64,000 nucleotides of DNA, taken from the NCBI GenBank assembly GCA_037044955.1, contig JBAOHX010000002.1:186001-250000 (forward strand), written 5' to 3'. Below, in pieces: positions 56,505-64,000 of this stretch. Position 1 is the first letter of the stretch. Each line of letters begins with the position of its first letter. The notes under the pieces were generated by a model that saw only the letters and a program-made list of their open reading frames with translations, was not told the origin of the DNA and searched no databases. A program made the position numbers and the translations under genes. The stretch comes from JAJXWB01 sp037044955. Its GTDB lineage: Bacteria > Pseudomonadota > Alphaproteobacteria > Rhizobiales > Beijerinckiaceae.

Positions 56505-57902
56505 TCACACTTTTGGCGGGCCGCGCCGCGCCAGACGCGCGGTGACATAGAAGCAGGCGACGACCGCCGCCGTTCCGAACAGCGCGGCGCCCGCGACGAC
56601 GCCGGCATAGCCGCCTTCGGGCCCCCAGCGATGCGCGCCATAGGTGACGAAGGGAATGGTGCCGAGCGTCGCCCGCCCCCAATTGAAGACCGTCGCCAGA
56701 ATGGGAAAGCCGAGATTGTTGAAGGCCGCGTTGGCGACGAACAGGCCGGCGAGCGCCAGCCACGCGGCCGAGCCGACCGCACAGAAGAACAGCACCAGGT
56801 CGCGCGTTGCGCCCTGCGCCCCGAATATCGCGGCGATGGAGGGGCCGGCCAGCCACAACAGAAACCAGACGACGAGCACGTAGACGCCCGAGACCGCGAA
56901 GCAATCGAGCATGGCGCGGCGAATGCGGTCGTAGAGCCCCGCGCCGAAATTCTGGCCGATGATCGGGCCGATCGAGCCGGTGAGCGCGAAGAGCACGCCG
57001 AAGGCGACGGGCGCGATGCGGTCGATGATGGCGAAGGCGGCGACCGTCTCCTCGCCGAAGCTCGCGAAGATGCGCATGGCGTAGGTGTTGCCGACGGGCG
57101 TCGCGAGATTGGTGAGGATGGCCGGCGCGGCGATGCCCATCATCGGCGCGATGTCGCGCATCACCCATTTGCGCTCCGGCCTGCCGACGACGCCGTGCAC
57201 ATGGATCGCGCCCCAGGAGCCGACGAGGGTGAAGACGAGGCGCGAGACGACGGTGGCCATCGCCGCGCCGTAAACGCCGAAGCCGAGGACGAAGATGAGC
57301 AGCGGATCGAGCCCGGCCGTGACGATCGCGCCGGTGAGCGTGACATACATGGCGCGGCGCGGATCGCCGACCGCGCGCACCAGCCCCTGCAGGCACATGC
57401 CGAGCGCCATCAGGATATTGGAAGGCAGGGTGATGGCGAGATAGCGCGAGGCGACCTCGTGCGCCGCGCCGCGCGCGCCGACGAGATCGAGGATCTGGCC
57501 GCGAAAGGAGAACATCAGCGCGGAGACGAACAGGCTGACGATGGCGACATGGACGAGGCCCGACGCCGCAAAGCGCTGCGCGCGCGGCCTCTTTCCCGCG
57601 CCGAGCGCGCGCGAGACCAGCGCCGAGATGGCGATCGCCATGGCGATATTGACCGACATGGCGAAGAACAGCACCTGCGAGGCGAAGCCGACGGAGGCCG
57701 TGAGCACGGGATCGCCGAGGCGCGAGACGTAGAGCAGCGACAGGAAATCGACGACGAAGACGGCGACGAGGCCGACCGAGCCCGACGCCGTCATGGCCAG
57801 CACATGGCGCAGCGTCGAGCCCTGCGTGAAGACAGGGATCGGTCTGCGCGCCGGAGGCGCGCGTTCCGTTTCGGACAGGGCTGGGTCGTCGGCGTTGCTC
57901 AA
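56505..57902 (-). CDS. MATE family efflux transporter
   Basis: The 465-residue protein (TTG start at 57902, MSNADDPALSETERAPPARR) has twelve membrane helices in two bundles: SGSVGLVAVFVVDFLSLLYV, FASQVLFFAMSVNIAMAIAI, and in the second half GIAAPAILTNLATPVGNTYA, SIGPIIGQNFGAGLYDRI. The GQNFGAG and QGLVRAVGDPR phrases are typical MATE motifs. It is a sodium- or proton-driven multidrug or metabolite exporter. A later ATG (MTASGS, residue 37) is an alternative start but would cut the cytoplasmic leader. Confidence 0.92.
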   Translation of the reverse strand: MSNADDPALSETERAPPARRPIPVFTQGSTLRHVLAMTASGSVGLVAVFVVDFLSLLYVSRLGDPVLTASVGFASQVLFFAMSVNIAMAIAISALVSRALGAGKRPRAQRFAASGLVHVAIVSLFVSALMFSFRGQILDLVGARGAAHEVASRYLAITLPSNILMALGMCLQGLVRAVGDPRRAMYVTLTGAIVTAGLDPLLIFVLGFGVYGAAMATVVSRLVFTLVGSWGAIHVHGVVGRPERKWVMRDIAPMMGIAAPAILTNLATPVGNTYAMRIFASFGEETVAAFAIIDRIAPVAFGVLFALTGSIGPIIGQNFGAGLYDRIRRAMLDCFAVSGVYVLVVWFLLWLAGPSIAAIFGAQGATRDLVLFFCAVGSAAWLALAGLFVANAAFNNLGFPILATVFNWGRATLGTIPFVTYGAHRWGPEGGYAGVVAGAALFGTAAVVACFYVTARLARRGPPKV

Positions 57903-57946
57903 GCGCCCTCATATGAGGCCTGAGCGCGGATTTGCAAAGCCGTGTC

Positions 57947-59152
57947 TCAGCCCTCGTAGCGCCCGACGATGGAGACCGAGCAGACGTTCTGGTGCGGGAA
58001 GCCGCCGAGATTGTGGGTCATGCCGAGCCGCGGCAGTTCCTTGCGCTGGCGTGGCCCCGCCTTGCCCTGCAATTGCAGGTACATCTCGTAGATCATGCGC
58101 ATGCCGGACGCGCCGATCGGATGGCCGAAGCACTTCAGGCCGCCGTCGATCTGGCAGGGAATCTTGCCGTCGTGATCGTAGAAGCCGTCCATCACGTCGT
58201 AGATGGCGCGGCCCTCCGGCGAAATGTGAATGTCCTCCATGGTCACGAGCTCGGTCACCGAGAAGCAGTCGTGCACCTCGATGAGGTCGATTTCTTCGCG
58301 CGGATTCTGGACGCCGGCCTCCTGATAAGCCTTCTTCGAGGCGACGCGGGCGGTGGCGAAATAGGAGCCGTCCCAGGAATTGTGCTGCGCCTCGACGCCG
58401 TTCGACACGGAGAGTTGCAGCGCCTTGACGCTGATGATGTCCGTCTTGCCGAGGCTGCGCGCGATCTCCGGCGTCGTCACGATGGCGCAGGCCGAGCCGT
58501 CCGACACGCCGCAGCAGTCGAACAGGCCGAGCGGCTCGGCGACGATGGGGGCTTCGAGCACCTGCTCCATCGTCACCTTGTTCTGCAGATGCGCTTTCGG
58601 GTTGCGCGAGCCGTTGTCGTGGCTCTTGACCGAAATATGCGCGATGGCGCGCTTGAGGTCTTCCTTCGAGACATTGTGCTTGGCGCGATAGGCGGCGGCG
58701 AGCTGCGCGAAATTGCCGGGCGCCGAGGCGTTCGCCCACCACATCGAGTTCAGCACGCCGCGCGAACGCTGCGGCAGGCCGCCATAGCCCGTGTCCTTCA
58801 GTTTCTCGACGCCGAGCGCGAGAGCGATGTCGGCTGCGCCGGAGGCGACCGCGTAAACCGCGCCGCGAAAGGCGTCGGTGCCCGACGCGCAGAAATTCTC
58901 CACGCGCGTGACGGCGATCTGCGGCAGGCGCAGCGCGACGGCGAGCGGCGTGCCGGACTTGCCGACGTGCTGGTCCTCGATCGCGGTGGAAAACCAGGCG
59001 GCCTCGATCTGGTTCTTCTCGATGCCGGCGTCCTTCAGCGCCTCCTCGAAGGCCTCGACCATGAGATCGTCGGCTTCCTTGTCCCAGCGCTCGCCGAATT
59101 TCGAGCAACCCATGCCGAGGATGGCGACCTTGTCCTTGATGCCGCGGGCCAT
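57947..59152 (-). CDS. Acetyl-CoA acetyltransferase (SCP-x-type thiolase)
   Basis: The 401-residue enzyme (start MARGIKDKVAILGMGCSKFG) has the thiolase fold with the acyl-accepting Cys88 in VENFCASGTDAFR, the His in LIEVHDCFSVTELVTM and GGLKCFGHPIGASGMRM. The layout (GVSDGSACAIVTTPEIARSL, PRLGMTHNLGGFPHQNVCSV) is the SCP-x/DitF type, which cleaves long or branched 3-ketoacyl-CoA. The next gene upstream on the transcript is the HMG-CoA-synthase-like/DUF35 protein, only one base away. Thiolases of this type often act with a DUF35 partner. Confidence 0.9.
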   Translation of the reverse strand: MARGIKDKVAILGMGCSKFGERWDKEADDLMVEAFEEALKDAGIEKNQIEAAWFSTAIEDQHVGKSGTPLAVALRLPQIAVTRVENFCASGTDAFRGAVYAVASGAADIALALGVEKLKDTGYGGLPQRSRGVLNSMWWANASAPGNFAQLAAAYRAKHNVSKEDLKRAIAHISVKSHDNGSRNPKAHLQNKVTMEQVLEAPIVAEPLGLFDCCGVSDGSACAIVTTPEIARSLGKTDIISVKALQLSVSNGVEAQHNSWDGSYFATARVASKKAYQEAGVQNPREEIDLIEVHDCFSVTELVTMEDIHISPEGRAIYDVMDGFYDHDGKIPCQIDGGLKCFGHPIGASGMRMIYEMYLQLQGKAGPRQRKELPRLGMTHNLGGFPHQNVCSVSIVGRYEG

Positions 59153-59153
59153 G

Positions 59154-60614
59154 TCAGCCTCCCTGTTTGGCGGCCTCTGCCGCCGGCGTCGCTTTCCAGA
59201 AATAGCGCGTGAAGCCGCGCTGCCCATCGTAGTCCTTGATGCGGAAAACCATGTCCATCTTGCGGCCGACGTCGATGTCGTCGGGCGTCACGTCGGTGAA
59301 GTCGATCATCACGCGCCCGCCCGCGTCGAACTGCACCATGCCGTAGCAGGCCGGCGGATCGGCGGAATAGGTGAGATTGTCGGCGGTATAGCTCATGATG
59401 CGGCCTTCGAGATCGCTGAACGGTTGCGGCTCCTGGCTATGGAAGGCGTTGCAGTTCGGATTGACGCAGATATTGGACTTCGGGAACTGCAACGTGCCGC
59501 AGACATTGCACTTGCCGCCCATGAAGCCGGTGATCGTATCGCGGTTGCGATAGAGCGAGGACAGCGCGGTCGCCTTGTCCAGCTCGGAGCGCATGCCGCG
59601 CTCCATCTGGATCGTGTCGTTGAAGGCGAGGAATTTCTGATAATTCGTCTCCTCGCGGCGGCGGGCGAGAAAGCCGGACACGCCGCGCGCGGGCTTTGCC
59701 GATGCGATCTTGTCGGTCGCGCGGAACAATAGCGCGTCGCAGCCCTGTCCGAAGGCGACGACGAGGATCAGTTCGCCGGGCTTCGCGCTTTCCAGCGCAT
59801 GGGCGAACATGACGAGCGCATGGGCCGCGCCCGTGTCGCCGCAGACCAGCGCGAGGTTGTCGCGCACGGCCGTGTCGGGAATGCCGGCTTTCTTCGCGAT
59901 GGGGCCGGCGACCTTGGCGAGGGTGCAGGGCATGCAGAAGTGCGCAATGTCTGCGCCCGTCACGCCCGCCTTGGCGAACAGGTCCTTCAGCGTCGCGGGC
60001 ACGATCTTGTTGTAGCCCTCGTCGCGGATCCAGCGCTCTTCCCACGTGTAGTCGTAGGCGACGCCGTCGCCACGATAGTGATCGACGAAGTCGACCGTGC
60101 GGTTGGCGTGGGCGACGAGTTCGGCGACGACGTCGCCTTCGCCGACCAGCAGCGCGGCGGCGCCGTCGCCGGAGGACAGTTCGAGCGGGCTGGCGGCTTT
60201 CGTGCGCCGCTTCTCGGCGGCCGTCACGAGAACCGGCCCCTTGCTCGCGTTCAAGGCGTCGGCGAGCGCGGAAAGGCCCGCGCGCTGGCTGGCGGAATGA
60301 TCGTGGCCCGCGACGCTTTCAGCCAGGTTCAACGCGCCCGCGACAATGCCGGCGTTGAGACGGTCGGCGAAGGGCAGGGTGGTGGAGGCCAGATGCACGG
60401 CCGCGAGATTTTCGCGTGAAAAATCGCCGAGGCAGTCGCGCGCGGCGGCCACCGCCATGGTGACGGAATCCTCGTCCCAATTGGCCATGGCGCGCTCGCC
60501 CTTGCCCTGCGATTTCAGCGCGCCGTTGAACCAGGAATTGGCCGCCACCATCGTCTTGCGCTGCAGGCGGCGCATCGGCACGTAGGCGCCGTATCTGAGA
60601 ATGCCCTTGGCCAT
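59154..60614 (-). CDS. HMG-CoA-synthase-like thiolase-fold protein fused to a DUF35 zinc-ribbon/OB domain
   Basis: The 486-residue protein (MAKGILRYGAYVPMRRLQRK) has an N-terminal ketoacyl-synthase/HMG-CoA-synthase-like half (GAYVPMRRL, SSGDGAAALLVGEGDVVAEL, GDTGAAHALVMFAHALESAK) and a C-terminal DUF35 half: zinc ribbon CNVCGTLQFPKSNIC...NPNC (about residues 368-389) and an OB fold (SYTADNLTYSADPPACYGMV). The segment where HMG-CoA synthase has its active Cys reads GHDHSASQRAGLSAL, with no Cys. It may therefore be a non-canonical partner of the thiolase that begins one base downstream, as with DUF35 proteins of steroid and lipid breakdown. Confidence 0.82.
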   Translation of the reverse strand: MAKGILRYGAYVPMRRLQRKTMVAANSWFNGALKSQGKGERAMANWDEDSVTMAVAAARDCLGDFSRENLAAVHLASTTLPFADRLNAGIVAGALNLAESVAGHDHSASQRAGLSALADALNASKGPVLVTAAEKRRTKAASPLELSSGDGAAALLVGEGDVVAELVAHANRTVDFVDHYRGDGVAYDYTWEERWIRDEGYNKIVPATLKDLFAKAGVTGADIAHFCMPCTLAKVAGPIAKKAGIPDTAVRDNLALVCGDTGAAHALVMFAHALESAKPGELILVVAFGQGCDALLFRATDKIASAKPARGVSGFLARRREETNYQKFLAFNDTIQMERGMRSELDKATALSSLYRNRDTITGFMGGKCNVCGTLQFPKSNICVNPNCNAFHSQEPQPFSDLEGRIMSYTADNLTYSADPPACYGMVQFDAGGRVMIDFTDVTPDDIDVGRKMDMVFRIKDYDGQRGFTRYFWKATPAAEAAKQGG

Positions 60615-60619
60615 GACTG

Positions 60620-61543
60620 TTACACCGGATCCCAGTTGAAAATGTCGGCCGAGCGGTCGAGCTTGAAGAAGCTGCCTTTCATCGCCGGCATGGCGTGATT
60701 GGCGATGGTCTGCGGCGTCCAGCCGTCAGAGCGCTGCACGGAACGGATCGGCCGCGACTGGCTCATCAGGTAGATTTCGTTCATGCGCACGGCGAAAATC
60801 TGGCCGGTGACGTCCTTCGACAGATCGGAGGCGAGATAGGCGCAGAGCGGCGCGATCTTCTCCGGTCCCATCGCCTGGATTTTCGCCACGCGCGCCTTCT
60901 CGTCCTCGGTCTCCGTCGGAATCGTGCCGATCAGCCGGCTCCAGGCGAAGGGCGAGACGCAGTTGGAGCGCACGTTGAAGCGCTGCATGTCGAGCGCGAT
61001 CGACTTGGAGAGGCCGACGATGCCGAGCTTGGCGGCGGCGTAATTCGCCTGGCCGAAATTGCCGACGAGGCCGGAGGTCGAGGTGAAATGCACGAAGGAG
61101 CCGGAATTCTGCTCCTTGAAGTAATTGGCGGCGGCGCGCGAGGTATAGAACGAGCCGAGCAGATGCACCTTGATGACCGTCTCGAAATCCACGATCGACA
61201 TGCGGTGGAAGATGCGGTCACGCAGGATGCCGGCATTGTTGATGACGCAGTCGATGCGTCCGAACGAGTCGATGGCGGTCTTGATGATGTTGGCCGCAGG
61301 CGCAGCATCGGCCACCGAATCGAAATTGGCGACGGCCTTGCCGCCGGCCTTGCGGATGATCTCGACCACCTCTTCGGCAGGGTGCGCGTCGCCGCCGCCT
61401 TCGCCGTCGGCCGAGCCGCCGAGATCGTTGACCACGACCTTGGCGCCCTGCGCCGCGCACATCAGCGCGATCTCGCGCCCGATGCCGCGCCCGGCGCCTG
61501 TGACGACCACGACCCTATCGGTGAGGCACTTGCCCTCGGACAT
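60620..61543 (-). CDS. SDR, 17-beta-HSD4/3-hydroxyacyl-CoA dehydrogenase-like
   Basis: The 307-residue protein (start MSEGKCLTDRVVVVTGAGRG) has TGAGRGIG (residues 15-22), NDLGGSADGEGGGDAHPAEE, the NNAG loop VINNAGILRDRIF and the active site FTSTSGLVGNFGQANYAAAK with Ser, Tyr and Lys intact. NDLGG with a long loop is typical of the multifunctional beta-oxidation enzyme (HSD17B4) family, which acts on 3-hydroxyacyl-CoA or steroids with NAD. It precedes the two thiolase-type genes by five bases, forming a three-gene operon on the minus strand. Confidence 0.88.
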   Translation of the reverse strand: MSEGKCLTDRVVVVTGAGRGIGREIALMCAAQGAKVVVNDLGGSADGEGGGDAHPAEEVVEIIRKAGGKAVANFDSVADAAPAANIIKTAIDSFGRIDCVINNAGILRDRIFHRMSIVDFETVIKVHLLGSFYTSRAAANYFKEQNSGSFVHFTSTSGLVGNFGQANYAAAKLGIVGLSKSIALDMQRFNVRSNCVSPFAWSRLIGTIPTETEDEKARVAKIQAMGPEKIAPLCAYLASDLSKDVTGQIFAVRMNEIYLMSQSRPIRSVQRSDGWTPQTIANHAMPAMKGSFFKLDRSADIFNWDPV

Positions 61544-61829
61544 GCCGGCTCCTTGCTGTTTCCTCGTTTTGCTGTTGGCGGCGACATTGCACCTGCGCTC
61601 ATTTCCGGTCAATCGCGCGATTAAATCTGGTTTCGCATGGCAGAATTGCCAAGCCGCATAGCGGGTGAGGCGCACGCAGGAGGACGGCCGCGCCGTTCAC
61701 CTGCCATACATGTTGAGTTCTGCATAAGGGCCATGCTGCGACAGCATCGCAGTTGACTTTCGGCTGCCTTCGGCGAGCCTCGGATGGTCCGGGGCCGGAT
61801 CGGCGACCGGAGCCTCAGGGGAGTTCTTC

Positions 61830-62186
61830 ATGCGCACTGCACTTCGCGCGCTTGTTCTGACTGCTGCGCTCGGCCTCGCGCCGGGTCTCGCCTTCGCGCA
61901 GGCGACCCAGCCGGCGACGCCGTCCAAGGCCCCGCCGCCGCCCGCGGCCGCCGCGCCGAAACCCGCGACGCCTGCGCCGGCGCCGGCGATGAAGGTCGAG
62001 CTCATCGACATCAACAGCGCAACCGCCGACCAACTCGACGCGCTCAAGGGCGTCGGCAAGGCGCGCGCCGCCGCGATCATCAAGGGACGTCCCTACAAGG
62101 GCAAGGACGAACTGGTGCAGAAGGGCATCGTGCCGCAGAACGTCTACGACGACATCAAGGACAAGATCATCGCCAAGCAGAAGTAA
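61830..62186 (+). CDS. Secreted helix-hairpin-helix protein (ComEA-like)
   Basis: The 118-residue protein (MRTALRALVLTAALGLAPGL) has a signal peptide ending near AFAQ, a Pro/Ala linker (PSKAPPPPAAAAPKPATP) and a C-terminal helix-hairpin-helix pair: DINSATADQLDALKGVGKAR and AIIKGRPYKGKDELVQKGIV. The hairpin GVGKARAA binds DNA backbone without sequence preference. ComEA-like proteins hold DNA in the periplasm during uptake, yet many alphaproteobacterial copies have no linked competence genes, as here. A 6-bp inverted repeat (ATGCTG-CGA-CAGCAT, 61733-61747) and a TTGACT (61753-61758) lie upstream. Confidence 0.85.
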   Translation: MRTALRALVLTAALGLAPGLAFAQATQPATPSKAPPPPAAAAPKPATPAPAPAMKVELIDINSATADQLDALKGVGKARAAAIIKGRPYKGKDELVQKGIVPQNVYDDIKDKIIAKQK

Positions 62187-62202
62187 GGCGGTGGCGATGT
62201 TT

Positions 62203-62350
62203 CCCTCTCCCGTGAAACGGGAGAGGGTGGCCCTCGCGTGAGCGAGGGTCGGGTGAGGGCGCCGCGAATGCCTCGATCATTCGCGTATCGGTGCGTCCCT
62301 CATCCGTCATGCTGCGCATGACACCTTCTCCCGCAGGCGGGAGGAGGGTG
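62203..62350. repeat. Composite intergenic palindromes
   Basis: CCCTCTCCCGTGAAACGGGAG and CCCTCGCGTGAGCGAGGG form tandem hairpins at the left end; the right end has CTCCCGCAGGCGGGAGGAGGG and a CATGCTGCGCATG hairpin. Together they fill the gap between the HhH gene and the convergent thioesterase. Confidence 0.65.
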
Positions 62351-62357
62351 GCGCGGT

Positions 62358-62795
62358 CTACAGCGCCGCGTAATCTTCCGTGCGCGCCATGTTGGCCATG
62401 ACAGCAGCAAGCTCCGGCGGCGGCGTGGTCGATTTGCGCGTGTCGGTGTCGAGCCAGACGATCATCGAGCGTATCTCGTAGACGCGCTCGCCCTCGGGGG
62501 TGAGGATGCGGTTGACGACGAGAAAGCGGGAGCCCCGGGCATTCGCCCCGCCACACAATATCTGCACGCGCATCTTGTCGCCGAGAAACAATTCCCGCGA
62601 ATAGGTCGTGTGATCGCCGACCACGACGAAGGCGACCTTCCATTTCGCGAAGACGTCGGGCGTGACGCCCAGCGAATTGAAGAAGCGCAGCCGGCAATCC
62701 ACCGCCTTTTCCATATAGGCGACATTCTTCATGTGGCGGTTGGCGTCGAGATCGAACCAGCCGACGTCGGTGTGGTGTTCGAAGATTTCGGCCAC
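62358..62795 (-). CDS. Acyl-CoA thioesterase (4HBT hotdog family)
   Basis: The 145-residue protein uses a GTG start at 62795 (MAEIFEHHTDVGWFDLDANR) with GGAG about 12 bases upstream. The hotdog active site is in VGWFDLDANRHMKNVAYMEK (Asp then N-R-H-M), followed by VVVGDHTTYSRELFLGDKMR and SRFLVVNRILTPEGERVYEI. This is the YbgC/FadM-like 4HBT pattern, usually hydrolysing short or long acyl-CoA. It lies between the AMP-ligase gene and the HhH gene, on the ligase strand. Confidence 0.86.
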   Translation of the reverse strand: MAEIFEHHTDVGWFDLDANRHMKNVAYMEKAVDCRLRFFNSLGVTPDVFAKWKVAFVVVGDHTTYSRELFLGDKMRVQILCGGANARGSRFLVVNRILTPEGERVYEIRSMIVWLDTDTRKSTTPPPELAAVMANMARTEDYAAL

Positions 62796-62821
62796 GCGCG
62801 TATGTTTCTCCGTTGGCGCCT

Positions 62822-62897
62822 GTGTCACCCCCGCGCAGACGGGGGTCCAGAGCAGCATTGGCGGCCTGGCCCTGGATTCCCGCCTGCGCGGGAACGA
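62822..62897. repeat. Paired inverted REP-like palindromes
   Basis: GTCACCCCCGCGCAGACGGG (from 62822) faces the inverted CCCGCCTGCGCGGGAACGAC (ending 62897). The left stem has CCCCC/GGGGG arms and the right one CCCGC/GCGGG. They separate the AMP-ligase stop from the thioesterase start. Confidence 0.7.
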
Positions 62898-62920
62898 CAG
62901 CGGCATGACTTCCCGAATGG

Positions 62921-64000
62921 CTACGCGCGCTTCGCCTCGTATTCGTCGCGCAATTCGCGCTTGAGGATCTTGCCGATCGCCGAGCGCGGCAGGCTTTCCA
63001 CGATCTCGATCTTCGAGATGCGCTGCGTCTTGCCGAGCTTGGAATTGGCGAATTCGCGCAGGTCCTCGGCGGTCGCGCTCGTGCCCGGCCGCAGAACGGC
63101 GAAGGCGAGCGGCGTCTCGCCCCATTCCACCGACTTGATGCCGACGACAGCGCATTCGAGCACGGCGGGATGCTTGGCCAGAATGGATTCGAGATCGCTC
63201 GGATAGATGTTGAAGCCGCCGGAAATGATCATGTCCTTGCGGCGGTCCATCAGCTTGAGGAAGCCGTCCTCGTCGAAGCGGCCGACGTCGCCGGTGCGGA
63301 TGAAGACGCGGCCGTCGGGCGCGATCCACTGCGCCTCGCGCGTCTTGCCGGGCTGGTTGTGGTAGCCGTTCATGATCGCGCCGGACCAGCCGACGATTTC
63401 GCCGATTTCGCCCGGGCCGACCTCGACGCCGTCCTCGTCGATGAGCCTGACATCATGGCCTTCGCCGGGCTTGCCCACGGTGTCGACCTTGTCGGGAAAT
63501 TCGTGCGCGACGAGCACGCAGGAGCCGCCGCCCTCGGTCATGCCGTAATATTCGACGAGGCCGCCCGGCCAGCGCTTGAGAATGTCGGTCTTCAGCGCGC
63601 CGGAGAAGGGCGCGGACGTGCAGAATTTCATGCGGAAGGTCGAGAGGTCGAACGTATCGAAATCCGGTTGCGTCATGATGCGATGGTATTGCACGGGCAC
63701 GAGCATGGCGTGCGTGGCGTGCAGCGACGAGGCAAGTTCGAGGAACTTGCGCGCATCGAACTTCTTCATCAGCGCGACCGTGCCGCCGCCGGCGAGCGTC
63801 GGGAAGAAGGAGACGAGCGTCGTGTTGGAATAGAGCGGCGTCGAAAGCAGCGTCGTCGCCGTGCGATTGTACAGGAAGGCGTTGGCGCGCTGCACGTGCG
63901 CCCAACGCATGCGGTGCGACTGCACGATGCCCTTCGGAATGCCCGTCGTGCCGGAGGAATAGATGATGTTGAAGGGATCGGCGGGGTCGACTTTCGCCGG
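62921..64000 (-). CDS. AMP-dependent acyl-CoA synthetase/ligase, C-terminal part; 5' end outside window
   Basis: The frame runs off the right edge of the window, so about 360 C-terminal residues are seen. They hold the ATP loop YSSGTTGIPKGIVQSHR, LVEYYGMTEGGG, the motif GRVFIRTGDVGRFDEDGFLK, the hinge LMDRRKDMIISGGFNIYPSD and the C-terminal Lys in LPRSAIGKILKREL. This is a class I adenylate-forming enzyme that joins a carboxylic acid to CoA. It could activate the substrate for the dehydrogenase-thiolase block further along. The substrate is not determined. Confidence 0.92.
   Translation of the reverse strand, partial: PAKVDPADPFNIIYSSGTTGIPKGIVQSHRMRWAHVQRANAFLYNRTATTLLSTPLYSNTTLVSFFPTLAGGGTVALMKKFDARKFLELASSLHATHAMLVPVQYHRIMTQPDFDTFDLSTFRMKFCTSAPFSGALKTDILKRWPGGLVEYYGMTEGGGSCVLVAHEFPDKVDTVGKPGEGHDVRLIDEDGVEVGPGEIGEIVGWSGAIMNGYHNQPGKTREAQWIAPDGRVFIRTGDVGRFDEDGFLKLMDRRKDMIISGGFNIYPSDLESILAKHPAVLECAVVGIKSVEWGETPLAFAVLRPGTSATAEDLREFANSKLGKTQRISKIEIVESLPRSAIGKILKRELRDEYEAKRA

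Overview
The window is about 64 kb of G+C-rich DNA (roughly two thirds by eye) from what is most likely an alphaproteobacterium of the order Hyphomicrobiales (Rhizobiales). The evidence is the Rhizobiales-type outer-membrane barrel, the dnaG-rpoD pair, the hopanoid genes, the ubiTUV operon, brnTA, cbbR/cbbF and the many paired intergenic palindromes. No rRNA, CRISPR array, phage or insertion sequence was recognised. One tRNA (CAU anticodon, probably Ile2) is present.

Layout. 1-5.8 kb: the C-terminal part of a reducing type I polyketide synthase (decayed methyltransferase, ER, KR, ACP, no thioesterase), an outer-membrane barrel gene with its own promoter and terminator, and a condensation/PapA-like acyltransferase that could release the polyketide. 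6-13 kb (minus strand): tRNA, the oxygen-independent ubiquinone genes ubiT-ubiU-ubiV behind an FNR/FixK-like site, then rpoD and dnaG. 13-16 kb (plus): panB, a brnT/brnA toxin-antitoxin pair with an AT-rich palindrome, rplY and pth. 16-21 kb (minus): an SMP-30-like protein, a transglutaminase, a fused ATP-grasp/alpha-E protein and a carboxymuconolactone decarboxylase-like protein. 21-26 kb (minus): a 2-oxoacid:ferredoxin oxidoreductase (KorA, KorB) with a flavoprotein-ferredoxin partner. 26-33.5 kb: hopanoid genes shc-hpnG, hpnH and hpnN.

33-46 kb: assorted membrane and redox genes, then a TetR regulator divergent from a carboxylase/acyl-CoA dehydrogenase operon that resembles the acyclic-terpene (atuC-atuD-atuF) pathway, followed by another acyl-CoA dehydrogenase and an MFS carrier. 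46-49 kb: cbbR facing cbbF, then a phosphotransacylase gene with an in-frame TAG. 49-57 kb: a CoA-transferase, an isomerase, an SDR with lost catalytic residues, a membrane-anchored collagen-like protein, a tight triad (luciferase-like oxidoreductase, NTF2-like, inactive DegP-like PDZ protein) and a MATE exporter. 58-64 kb: an acyl-CoA breakdown block (thiolase, HMG-CoA-synthase-like/DUF35 fusion, SDR, thioesterase, AMP-dependent ligase cut by the window end).

Two features cut across the window. First, at least ten intergenic gaps carry paired inverted palindromes, usually starting with GTCAT, one pair showing compensatory stem changes. Second, genes between 11 and 26 kb carry nine single-base frameshifts, including in dnaG, rplY and pth, which are normally essential. 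I read these as sequence errors rather than gene decay, and I annotate the genes across them.
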